35,513 nucleotides of DNA from Chara braunii (taxonomy: Eukaryota > Streptophyta > Charophyceae > Charales > Characeae), in NCBI GenBank assembly GCA_003427395.1, contig BFEA01000121.1:1757551-1793063 (forward strand), read 5' to 3'. Position 1 is the first letter of the stretch. Each line of letters starts with the position of its first letter. The position numbers were made by a program, and so were the translations under genes. The notes under the pieces are model-generated. The model was not told where the DNA came from, made no database searches, and saw nothing but the letters and a program-made list of their open reading frames with translations. Below are positions 17,500 through 27,283 of the stretch, one piece after another.

Positions 17500-18885
17500 T
17501 TGTGCACTTTCACCGTGGTGACCACCAAGTCCGGAGTTAGTACCACCCCTTGTAGTACGGAGCAGGAAGAGAAAGTTGCCGCCCTTCTGAGAGAAAGAAA
17601 GGAGAAGAGGGAGAAGAGGGAACTGATTAAGCAGGCGAAGATGGTAGCCTTGCGAGAGGAGCATGAGGCAAAGAAGAAGCAGATGGAGGAAGCGATGGAA
17701 AGGTGGACAAAGGAGCAGGAGGAGAAGATGTCAGCAATAGAAGTAGAGGTAGAAGAAAAAGTCAAAGCAGAGGAGCCGCTGGAGAGAAGGACGGGCGAGG
17801 CGAGTACAAGTGGAACCTCCTCAAAGCAGGTAGACAAGAAGATTGAAGAGTGGGTAACACACATCGAGCTGGGGGAAGATAGAGAGGCCGAGCTAGTGAT
17901 ACCCCCCAGCGGAGAGAGAAGCGAGTTGGAGGCAGAGAGGGACCCTTTGCGGAGAAGAGCGAAGGAGGAGGAATAACAGTTGGCATGGAAATGGTGTTTA
18001 TCCCAAGAGAAAGTTAGACGTCTGGAAGCGGCAGAATGAATAGAAAGAGATTTAAAAGTTGCAGAGACCTGAATGGGGAAGATCAGGGAAGAAAACGAGA
18101 TAGCAACTAAATTAGATACCCTGACATGTAGTTTAGAAGACTTACTGACTGCGCATCGCGACCAGATGCAGCACCTACGCAGTCATGATATCAAGTTAGA
18201 AGCGATGCGCGCAGGATTCAAAGATTTTGCACGCCATATGATGAAGTACATGGTGGACCAAGTCCACCTCACGATCGGTAAGAGTGAGAAATTCTGCACA
18301 AGCGCCATTGAGGAGCCAGCCCCACGTCATGAGAAAGTTAAAGTCTGATTCCCTGAGCCCTTCAGTGGCAAAAGGGGAGAAGATTTTGACAACTAGGGGG
18401 CCAATGTTAACTCTTATCTGTACCTACAAGGTGTCGCACGAGAAAACCATGTTCTAGTGGCCTTCTAAGCATTGAGAGAAGAGGTGACCAGCTTTGCAAG
18501 GTCGCTTGCACGAGCCGTGAACTGTGACAATGACATGGTCACGTATTCACAAGTCACCCCCCTCTTCGAGTTTTGTAAGTTCCTTAGGGAGCGATTCTCT
18601 GATGTCACGCGTGGGTTTAAAGCCTCCGACAAGTTGCAGATGATCCACACATGGTAGTTGAAGAGTGTGCATGCCCTCAAGTCTGCTATGGATGAGTTGA
18701 TTGTTGTGCTTGGGCATGGAGTCACTAACGCACAGTTAGTCCAGCTCTTCTAACACGCATTGCCCGAGCATGTGCAAGGGCACTTCTTCACCCGAAAACA
18801 ACAGCGAGATATCACCTATGATGTGCTTAGTAGGGAGGCTGTTTCATTTGTTGTGCAAGTGTTACTAGTTACTGCGTTCTGGCAC

Positions 18886-19257
18886 TAGGTGATCATAGGC
18901 GCCAATCGTTCTATTCTTTTTTAAAAGAACCAAAGATAGGCTTGACATAAAGAAAAAACTTAATAAAAAGATTCCTCGTTGCGAATCTCTGGCGAAGCTA
19001 TGAACAGATGCAAGTAATCCCGAACGAACAAAAAAAGTACCTAAAAGACTGAATAAAAAAGTAACAATGTTTAGAAAGAAGGTCAAGAATTCAACCGAAA
19101 TGAAATGATTGAATGAATACAAGCTGTAGCTAATACCCAAGGCATCAAAGATGCATTTTCTACGGGATCCCAAAACCACCAACCGCCCCAACCTAGCTCA
19201 TGATAATCCCACCAACCTCCTAGTAGTATTTCTACAAGGGATGCACCATCTTTGACC
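18886..19257 (-). pseudogene. ccmF: Mitochondrial ccmF fragment (cytochrome c maturation), frameshifted
   Basis: The minus strand encodes [19 protein letters not shown] and then [20 protein letters not shown], the WWD haem-handling motif diagnostic of CcmF. After one frame change near 19,085 it continues [20 protein letters not shown] and [20 protein letters not shown]. The frame change fits loss of one base in a Trp codon. CcmF is a membrane protein of the system I haem lyase that attaches haem to cytochrome c; in plants it is encoded in mitochondria, where the gene is often split. Only about 120 residues are present and they lie inside a nuclear retroelement gag. This is therefore either a nuclear mitochondrial insertion (NUMT) or a library chimera, and the adjoining adapter makes the latter a serious possibility. 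The exact left edge is uncertain by some bases. Confidence 0.85.
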
Positions 19258-19276
19258 CTGTCTCTTATACACATCT
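19258..19276. other. Single Nextera mosaic-end sequence (assembly artefact)
   Basis: CTGTCTCTTATACACATCT, the 19 bp Tn5 mosaic end as it appears at the 3' end of an untrimmed read. The 54 bp just before it are repeated just after it, as expected when an adapter-tailed contig end was placed beside an overlapping contig without merging. Confidence 0.95.
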
Positions 19277-19330
19277 TAATCCCACCAACCTCCTAGTAGT
19301 ATTTCTACAAGGGATGCACCATCTTTGACC
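19277..19330. repeat. 54 bp direct duplication of 19204-19257 (probable artefact)
   Basis: Identical by eye to the 54 bp left of the adapter (TAATCCCACC...TTTGACC). Both copies carry ccmF sequence. Gag sequence starts at the end of the second copy, so the ccmF-gag junction itself does not depend on the adapter. Confidence 0.9.
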
Positions 19331-19803
19331 AAGTCAAGGCCAAAGACAGTCTTATTCTAACGATGGAAGAAGGTGGTGCTGAGGAGATTCCCTACTCAGA
19401 TATTGAGTGGGGACTGGAGGAGGAGGACAGTAGTGTAGATAAAGGGAGAGCCTACGCTGCTGTCACGACCGGAGGGAGGCCGCAAGGAGGAGGAGGACGA
19501 GGGTCTGGCTGAAATGGTCGGCCCTAGGTGGTCGAGGACAGGGCAACCAGGGGGTTGGAATGGGAACCATCAAGAGGGAGGAAGGGGTCAAGGTCCCCCG
19601 TCTAACTGCCCTCGTCAGAGTCGGTCACCTCCTAGACAGGGATGGTGGCACCCAGGTCGACCCGAGGGACGACCTTGGGAAGATTTGGCAATTGAGCAGA
19701 GTGTGTGGTAGGGTCGTATAGCCAGGTCTCAGTGTGTATTCTGCGGGGATCCTGACAACATCATAAAATTTTGTCCCAAGTGTAGGAATCGTGTTGTTTC
19801 TGG

Positions 19804-22800
19804 GGCAGCAAAAGACAGTTGTCGATAGGGGTTGCAACTGCCCCTACCTTAGGAGTATGTGGGTCTGAGTGCGCGCACAAAGTAGAGTCTCCAACTCCAC
19901 ATATCTCCAAGGCAGAGGTTGCTGGCCAGCGTCTAGTAAGTTGTCCAGAGACTGCTTCTGTTAGAGTCTCTCTATACGCTTCCCTCACAGGCTTAGCTGA
20001 TGAGTTGAAGGAGAAGAGGCAAGTCTGGCCAAGATGAAGAAAGATGGAAAAGGACAACTAATCCTCGTATATAGATAGTGGGGCCACCAGGAGCTACATT
20101 AGTCGCAAAGCGCTGAAAAAGTTAAAGCTCAACTTAAAGGTCCAACAATTGCAAGAACTTGTAGTCAACATCCTTGCCGACAACAGTAGGATGTGAGTCG
20201 AGGAGTACGTCGAGGGAGTTCAGGCATACTTTCGCTTAGAGAAAGAGGGGAAGGTAGAAAAGGTCCTCCTTGACTCTTCTTGTAGAGGAGAAACTCTCGT
20301 TCGATATAGTTTTAGGAACAGATTGGGGAGAGGCAGCAGGAGCCACATTGCACGTTAGAGAGAACGAGTGCAGGCTCCCTAGCCCGTCAGGCGAAGTCAA
20401 ACTAGTCCGCCTGTACCATGAGTCTAGGGTAGATAATCCTCTCGCACATTGCTGCCCCTGCGCTCCTGCCTTCGCTAGACTTGTAAGAACGAGCAACTCG
20501 AAGAGCAGGTGTTCGTAGCCTATGTTAGGCCGATTTCTGATAAGCCAAAGGAAGAAGAGAAAATTCATCCTACCATTGCAAGTTTGTTGGAAGAGTACAA
20601 AGATTTGTCAGAAGCACCTTCAGGTGTAGTACCAAGACCGATCCAACACCGCATCGAGATAGAACCTGGCAGTAGGATGCCCAAAAGGGCAGTCTACATG
20701 ATGTCTCCCAAAGAACTAGAGGAGCTTCGCAGACAGTTAGATGAACTTCTGGAGAAAGGATGGATAAGGCCTAGTTCATCACCTTTCAGCGCACTTGTTC
20801 CATTTGTCCCAAAGAAAGAGGGAGAGTTGCGTATGTGTATAGACTACAGGGGACTGAACGCCATCACGATTAAGAATGCAAAGTTGTTGCCCCATATAGA
20901 TGACTTGTTAGATCGAGTGCAGGGATGTAGGTACGTCTCGAAGATAGACTTAAAGTCAGGGCACCATCAGATAGAGGTTCATCCTGACGATCAGTACAAG
21001 ACGGCGTTCAGAACATTACGAGTTCATAGTGATGTCGTTTGGACTAACTAACACACCGACCACCTTTCAGCGCTGCATGAACGACTTATTTAGGTCGTGG
21101 TTATATACGTTCGTCGTAGTATATTTAGACGACATCTTAGTGTTCAGCAAGACCCTCGAGGAGCATAAGGGCCATCTGAGGCAAATTCTAGAAAACTTAA
21201 GAGAGTGCAACTTTAAGGTCAACGCAAAGAAGTGCGAGTGGGCCAAGACAAAAATCCTTTACTTAGGCCACGTATTAGATGGAGACGAGATTCGACCAAA
21301 GGACAACAACATTGCATCGATTAGAGACTGGCCACCTCCTCGAACGTTGACTGAGTTACGATCATTCCTAGGATTGGCTAACTACTACTTGAAGTTCGTG
21401 AGGAACTTCTCTACGATTGCTGCTCCCCTTCATAGACTACTGAAGAAAGAAGGAATTTGAAAGTGGGACCAGAATTGCATGTCGGCCTTCAATAAATTAA
21501 AGAAGGCCTTAATAGAGTACCTTGTCCTCAAAGTTGTTGATCCGTCGCTGCCATTTGTCGTCACTACATATGCGAGTCAGTATGGCATACGCGTCCTTTT
21601 GCAGCAAGATGGCGACAATGGTTGCAGACCAGTAGAGTTCATATCAGCTAGGTTGCCCTCAAAGAAATTTGCAGCATCGACATACGAGAGAGAACTCTAC
21701 GCTTTAGGCAGGCCCTAGACCACTGGAAGCACTACCTGCTTGGGAGGCACTTCAAGGTATATTCAGATCATGAGACTCTTAGATGGTTAAAGACCCAAGG
21801 CAAGATGACGCCCAAGTTGACTAGATGGGCTACTGAGATAGACCAGTTTGACTTCGAGTTAAAGCCCGTTAAAGGGATGTATAATGTGGTAGCCGATGCC
21901 CTGAGTAGGAGAGCTGATTACTTCAGCGCGATAGTACACTATTTAGACATAGGGGCCGGTCTGCAGCAGAAGATTAGAGATGCATATGCACAAGACCCGA
22001 TTTATAGTGAGTTGTTGAAGAGAGTAAGGGAAGCCTCTGATAGCGAACCGCACTATCGAACCACGAACGGGTTATTGTTTGAGAAGACCAATGTCGCTGA
22101 CAGACTTTGCGTCCAACTGAAGAGATCCATAGTTTTATCTTAGGGGAATGCCACAATACGGAGGGGCACTTCAGATGACAAAATACTTTAGCTAACTTGA
22201 TGATGCCCTACATGTGGCCAGGCATGAAAGTGGACTGCATAGAATATGTGCGCAGCTACAAAGTTTGCCAGCACAATAAGACAACGACTAGAGCACCATT
22301 AGGTTTTCTTAGACCTCTCCCTATTCCGTCAGGACCCGGAGAGTCAGTTTCCATCGACTTTATGGATACTGGGGTCATAAGTAGGCATGGCAAAAGTCAA
22401 TTTATTGTCATAGTAGATCGATTTCGTAAGTATGCAGTTTTCATACTCTTGCCTTTAGAGGCACGTACCGATTTAGTTATAGAAGAGTTTTTCAATTTCT
22501 GGGTAAGCGAGCACGGTCTACCGTTGTCCATAGTGAGTGATCGAGACACACGGTTTACCAGCCAAAATTGGCAGGATCTTATGAGAGTCTATGGGTCTAA
22601 GTTGTTGATGTCATCAGGATGACACCCGGAGACAAACGGCCAGACAAAACAGATGAATAAGATCTTGCATCAACTACTCAGAATGTATATTAGACCAGAT
22701 CAGGCGAACTGGAATGAGATGCTCGCCAAGGTAGCAAGCGCCTATAACAACAATGTTCATCTAGCTACCTGTAGGACCCCTAACGAGCTGCATAAGTCCT

Positions 22801-23468
22801 TTAGACCAAGGAGACCATTTGAAGGACTGAACCGGGATCAGATATAGAGATTACCGTCCGACACCCGAGAGTTTGCATTGCAGCATGAGCAAGAAGTCGC
22901 TAAGGTGATTGAGAACCTGAGGAAGGCCCAACATCGTATGATTGAGCAAGCTAACAAGCATCGTCGACCTTCATAGTTTCAGGTAGGCGACTTACTTTGG
23001 GTCAAGTCTAAAGAGTTCGCACCCGAGGAGAACATCTCACAAAAGCTCTTACCTGCGTAGAGAGGACCATGGCCTGTCCTGGAAGTCAAAGGAGGAGATG
23101 ACAGACCATCATACACTATGGAGATTAAAGCGCATCTCCACACGTACCCAGTCTTCCATGCGTCAAAGCTACTGTCGTGCATGACCCGTGACAAATTTCC
23201 TTCGCGAAGATCAATGATTCCACCAGATATGGATGGTGCCTATGATATAGATCGCATAGTGGAAGAGGACGTGTTCAGAACCGGAGAGCGAGGTCGTCCC
23301 CATAAACAATACAAAGTCAGGTTTGCATATCAGGAACCAGGGGACGACAAATGGTTGGAAACCGCTCCCCGCATAGTACATGTTTACGAGAGGGCAAGAA
23401 AGAGGGAAAGGTCCTATCTTGAGTTAGAGTGTTCTCGGAGGACCTCAAATTTAGGACGGCGGGAGTGA
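19804..23468 (+). pseudogene. pol: Element B pol remnant (protease-RT-RNase H-integrase-chromodomain)
   Basis: Protease motif DSGATRSYIS at 20074, continuing in another frame with FDIVLGTDW. RT: FVPKKEGELR, IDYRGLN, SKIDLKSGHHQIE and YLDD near 21,120. RNase H: VTTYASQYG (the Asp of the usual TDAS is Tyr), SDHETLRW, VADALSR. Integrase: VSIDFMD and VSDRDTRF, but the catalytic Glu is Lys (22647-22649). The tail has YDIDRIVEEDVF and KQYKVRF, chromodomain-like. Frame changes occur near 20,265, 20,500, 21,010 (about 11 bp missing), 21,706 (1 bp missing) and 22,145-22,197. In-frame stops include TGA 21458, TGA 22620, TAG after RDQI near 22,845, and two more before 23,118. The final TGA overlaps the first bases of the 3' LTR. 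Confidence 0.85.
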
Positions 23469-23505
23469 AACGGTTTCACCCAGTTGAAACGACATTTGCA
23501 GACAC

Positions 23506-23660
23506 TGAGATTTGATCCCTAAACCTATGCCTGAACCTTGTACATTGACCCTGTGTGCTGAGTGAGATTCGATCCCTAGACCTATGTCTGTGCCCTGTAC
23601 ATCTACCCGGTGATTGTGTGAGATTCGAACCCTAGACCTGTCCTGTGTCATAGGTTAGGC
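23506..23660 (+). repeat. About 57 bp tandem repeat in element B LTR (about 2.7 copies)
   Basis: Three successive units start with GAGATT(T/C)GATCCCTA followed by RACCTATGYCTG and a CTGTACAT block. The solo LTR at 5423 has only one equivalent (around 5490-5530), so the array expanded in this copy. Minus-strand frames across it give a repeating peptide of no significance. Confidence 0.7.
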
Positions 23661-23969
23661 CGTAGGTAGGGAAGTTGGACTTGATCCCTAGGTCTGTAGG
23701 TTAGTAGTTGAGTCTGTTACCGGTTGTCCTAGGAAGGTCTGTTCTAGAAGTCTCTACCTGAGTCTAGTGAGGGCCTAGAGCCAACCTGCAGGTCTGTAGG
23801 CTGTAGAAGGCTGTAGGTCCCTGTAGGCCAGTCCAGTCAGCAAGTATTAGGGAAGGGCTGACGTGGAGGAAGGTTCTGGTCACCCGGTATGCAAAAGGGT
23901 TTGGAACAAGCGTTCTGGGGCCCAGCAGCCCACGCGTTTGGGCCCCAGGCCCAGCCACCTCCGAAGAAG

Positions 23970-23977
23970 TATAAATA
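23970..23977 (+). promoter_or_regulatory. TATA box of element B 3' LTR
   Basis: TATAAATA in the block conserved with the solo LTR (5928), followed about 25-30 bp later by the ATTCATTCATTC stretch where transcripts would be expected to begin. Confidence 0.55.
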
Positions 23978-24383
23978 AAGAGGCAGCGTCCAGCCATTCA
24001 TTCATTCGCCTGTGAGCCATGAGGAAGCGCTGCCTTGGTGACTTGTGCGTGGAGGTCTGCAGGTGCCCGGAGCTGAAGTGTGCAATGAGGAAGAGGACGG
24101 CCATATCTGGCCAGGAGGAAGACGACGGCGGCCATAGCTAGGAGGAGGATGGCATCGGGGGCCATAGCTAGGAGGAGGAAGACGACGACAGCCATAGCCG
24201 CCCAGTTGTTGTCATAGACAGAGTGTACAGAGTGTGTGTGTCTGTGTAGCGTGGACATTCAGGGTAGATCCTCGTACATGCATGCATGAGGGAGAGTGGA
24301 GCTGGTGCTGGAGACAGTGTTCGGCGGCCATAGCCGCACGTTGTACAGTTGACTTGAACTGAGTTTTAAGTGCAAGTTTGTTA

Positions 24384-25796
24384 TGTAATGACCCGTCAAA
24401 ACACAGACTGAGAACACTGCTGATTTCTGAAGTTCTGCCAATGGAATGGATGCCTTGCTGAGATTCCCGCATTCTGTTGTGTTTCTAAGTCTGTCTGTGT
24501 GTGCGTGCTNGTGACCTGCATGCCTGTCTGAGTGCTTGNTGGTATGAGTGTGTGTGGGACCCGCAAGGGTACTTGCTTGTTTGGTAGGCCCGTAGGGCCG
24601 GTACTTACCTGTGGCCGTGGCATCGAGGGTTGTAGCAGGGAAAACACTCAAGTGGCGAAGCTAGCGGCCCTGAGGCCCTTGGGGGAGCGGAAAAACACTC
24701 AAGTAGGCCGGTAGGCCGATACTGCACCCCACTGCAGTTGGCGTGAGGGAGTACCGGAGGCCGAGCAGAAAAAGACAAAGTTGGCATTTTTAGAGTCCAG
24801 TAGCGGTAGGGTAGGTCTAGGCCGGTACCAGTCCAACCAGTCTGAGTCTAGAGCCTGTACGGGTAATATCAGGGTCTGCAATGATGTTTCCCTCCGAAAT
24901 GGAGGAGGTACCGGTTGCTTGGAGAGGCCGAGCGGCCTGGAAGTCACCGCCCACGAGGCAAGTAGGCCGCTATATCAAGAAGCAGGGCAAAGAACCCGGC
25001 CTCATTCTTCAGTGTGCGAGTTGGGCGTCACGCTGCTGGAGCGCTAGGTGGAGGAGCGCTGGGCTCGACAGCGCTGCTGGGAGTAAGAAGCCGGGAGCTT
25101 CCACCTTGGCTATGGTGGAGCTCAGCCAGTAGGAGGAGGAGGGAGAAGGGGACCAAGGAGGAGAGTGGTAGGGTACTTACCCGGCTATGGTAGACACCAT
25201 CTTCATCTCCTTGCTAGGCGCTGCATCAGGAAGGCCCCAGTGGGGGTAGTGCCGCATCAAGGAAGCTCGGACAAAGTCAGGCATGGCGGTTGAGTGGGCA
25301 GCGACATAGCTGCTGGGTGATGACCTGCAAGAAGGGCAGCGGTGTAGCTGCTTGGGGTTGTCCTTTGTACCGGAGGTTGAAACCTCAGTAGTCCGCCATA
25401 GCCTCGGCCTGTATGAGGAGGAAGAAGAAGGGNTGCCATGGCTATGGTGGACCTCATCTTGTGCCTGCAGTAGAAGTGGGATTCGGACATTGATTGTGGT
25501 TCAGCTGTTCAACATTATTATTGTTTATTTATTGTTTGAATAAGAGAGGAGGAGATAAAGAGGAGGAGGTTGTTGAGCGAAGAAGAAGAGCTTTGTCTTT
25601 GGTCTATGCTGGAGTACATCATCTCTTTCTTCTTTCTAAATTCTTCTTCTTCTTCTTTCCCTCTCTCTCCTTAAGTTTTTTCATTTCTTTTGCAATTGGA
25701 CGGCATTGGGCTCAAGTTCATTCATTTCTTTTCGCAATTGGACAACATTGTACTTTCTGATGATTGTGGACTTCAAAATTGGCCAGGATCGTAACA
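24384..25796 (+). repeat. Element C 5' LTR (1413 bp)
   Basis: Matches 32826-34215 throughout. It has about 23 bp more near 24971 than the other copy. Undetermined bases lie near 24510, 24539 and 25433; the last falls at the same place as an undetermined base in the 3' LTR. It carries four CCATAGC/GCTATGG motifs. Confidence 0.92.
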
Positions 25797-25797
25797 T

Positions 25798-25809
25798 TGG
25801 TATCAGAGC
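25798..25809 (+). promoter_or_regulatory. Element C primer binding site (tRNA-iMet)
   Basis: TGGTATCAGAGC, the canonical plant initiator-Met primer site, one base after the LTR end. Confidence 0.92.
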
Positions 25810-27283
25810 GGATTCTACGTGTTGGCGAGAGTTGACTTCGCTGCCATAACCCTAACCCTAATGGTAAGGGCTACCATTCAGGGTTAGGGCTGGAAGTTAG
25901 GGTTAAGTGGGGCAGCGTGGTAAAGGGAAGCTGCCCCCACCTGGCAGGGCCGTGTAGGGTCGACACTAGACCCGNCCAGGTTGCTTGAGTGCATGTTTGT
26001 GGTGGCGAGACACAAGGTGGGACTTCGTGATGCAATTTGAGAGAGGCGACAGTGATGGGCACCTACAACTTGAATCTGGACTTCAAGGAAGACGAGGAGT
26101 GACTTTAGGGCTCCCCTCAAGTAGGCGAGCTTGAGGGTGGCAGCCATATCTGCACCTACGGATTGCAAGTTGCTGCTTTGATCTTCAACATTGACGGGGG
26201 ATCCGGCTTTGTACTTTGGGGTAGATGTTGACCCTCCAAGATGATAGGACACTAGTGTAGAGGATGCTAATTGGGTCAGGAGGACTATGTGAGAGGGGGG
26301 TGAGTTCTTTTCATCTCAAGAGCCCGGCCACTCAGGTAAGTGTCGTGCCACCAGGGTGCCCATGCTTGTGTGCATGGAATTTACTGCCTGTTGGGGTTCT
26401 CTGGGTTCTTCTTCCATCCTCCATAGTCTTGATTGTGTGTGAGGTGTGTGAACTGCCTACTACCTGATGAGTGAATGAATGGAGTATCTTGTTTGCCATG
26501 TGATATCTCTCTATAGTGCTTTGTTTATTTCATTCTGAACGGCGGTAGTCTACAGGTTCTTTCTGGGGCAAAATTTCGTTTTTCAATTCAAGTAGGGACA
26601 TAATAGGTCTCCGTGGAACTCTTGTTGGTTGGCACCCGGTTCAGACTCCACTGGGACCATTTGGGACTTAGTGGGACCGGGCCCAAACAAGAAGGGCCCC
26701 TCAAGCCAAATCTGTTGACGTCAGTTACCTTAATCTATCTGATTGGGATACGGACTTTATGCTTTTGGACCAGGACACTCGCTGCGGAGGGGATCTCCGC
26801 TGGGACGTTTTATCAGGCTTTACCGCACAATCTGCCGCCTGACTCACACCTTATACACCACTCAATTCTCTCTTGCATTTCGTTGTACATCTTGAATCTG
26901 ATTTGCTGTGTTTTCACAGAGCTGAGGCTGGCTAGGCTTGGGAGGACCCCATACGTAGTCAGTCGAGACTGTGTGGCTGGATCAGATCTCTCTGATCTTT
27001 TCTTTTTTTGTTGTTCTGACTGCTCTCCAGTCCAAATGAATTGTCGCTCCGGCTAGGAGTTTTACCTTCTCTTCTGAATGACTTCAAGTTGTTTCTTTCA
27101 TTTGGTTCATTAATGCCTGCGTCTACAGGGTCGCAAAGGAGAGAGAGAGAGAGAGAGAGAAGAGAGAAGCTATTGAGAGTTGCTCTTGAGGGAGTGAGGA
27201 GAGGGAAGAGGAGCGTTCGTCACAAAGCTGAGAGGAAGAACGGACACCTCTTGAGAGTCATACTGACACCCTCATCCTCCATC
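25810..27283 (+). other. Element C leader
   Basis: About 1.5 kb of untranslated sequence between PBS and gag. It has the telomere-like hairpin at 25850-25889, one undetermined base near 25975, a T-rich stretch at 26999-27012 and a (GA)n run at about 27140-27165. An open frame leads into gag from 27041, but its first 80 codons are largely the (GA)n translation, so I start gag at 27284. No other gene is visible. Confidence 0.6.
25850..25889 (+). repeat. Telomere-like hairpin just after PBS of element C
   Basis: CCCTAACCCTAATGGTA (25850-25866), loop AGGGC, then TACCATTCAGGGTTAGGG (25872-25889). The arms pair over 17 bp with one bulged C. A further GTTAGGGTT follows at about 25897. The place, about 40 nt after the PBS, is where dimerisation or packaging stems are often found in retroelement RNA; that role is inference. 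Confidence 0.7.

Larger units (their letters stand above)
17500..19803 (+). pseudogene. gag: Element B gag remnant, interrupted by ccmF insert
   Basis: One frame can be followed from about 17500. The order is a Lys/Glu-rich coiled-coil N-terminus (to the stop at 17974), a second helical stretch (18073-18348), then capsid-like segments with PEPFSGKRGEDFDN, YLYLQGVAREN, ALREEVTSFARSLA and ALPEHVQGHF. Several in-frame stops intervene, including the codon after IHTW near 18655. At about 18885, after TAFWH, the gag frame gives way to mitochondrial sequence. It resumes at about 19327 as DQVKAKDSLILTMEEGG, which parallels RQDHMLVLFDDE in Gag of element A. The zinc knuckle at 19733-19774 reads CVFCGDPDNIIKFC, with Asn where the His ligand belongs. 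Confidence 0.75.
23466..24383 (+). repeat. Element B 3' LTR, first part (918 bp)
   Basis: It starts TGAAACGGTTTCACC directly after the purine-rich GGACGGCGGGAG (23454-23465), the likely PPT. It matches the solo LTR at 5423 and, from 24063, the truncated 5' LTR at 16146. It is broken at GTTA (24380-24383), the target site of element C, and continues at 34216. Total LTR length is about 1.0 kb. Confidence 0.85.

Noticed and set aside
18865-19274. Functional ccmF gene
   Set aside because: Only an internal fragment with a frameshift, embedded in a retroelement and next to an adapter.
27041-27283. N-terminal extension of element C Gag
   Set aside because: Much of it is the translation of a (GA)n run in the leader; MASAADWKLQ at 27284 is a more natural start, though the upstream Met cannot be formally excluded.
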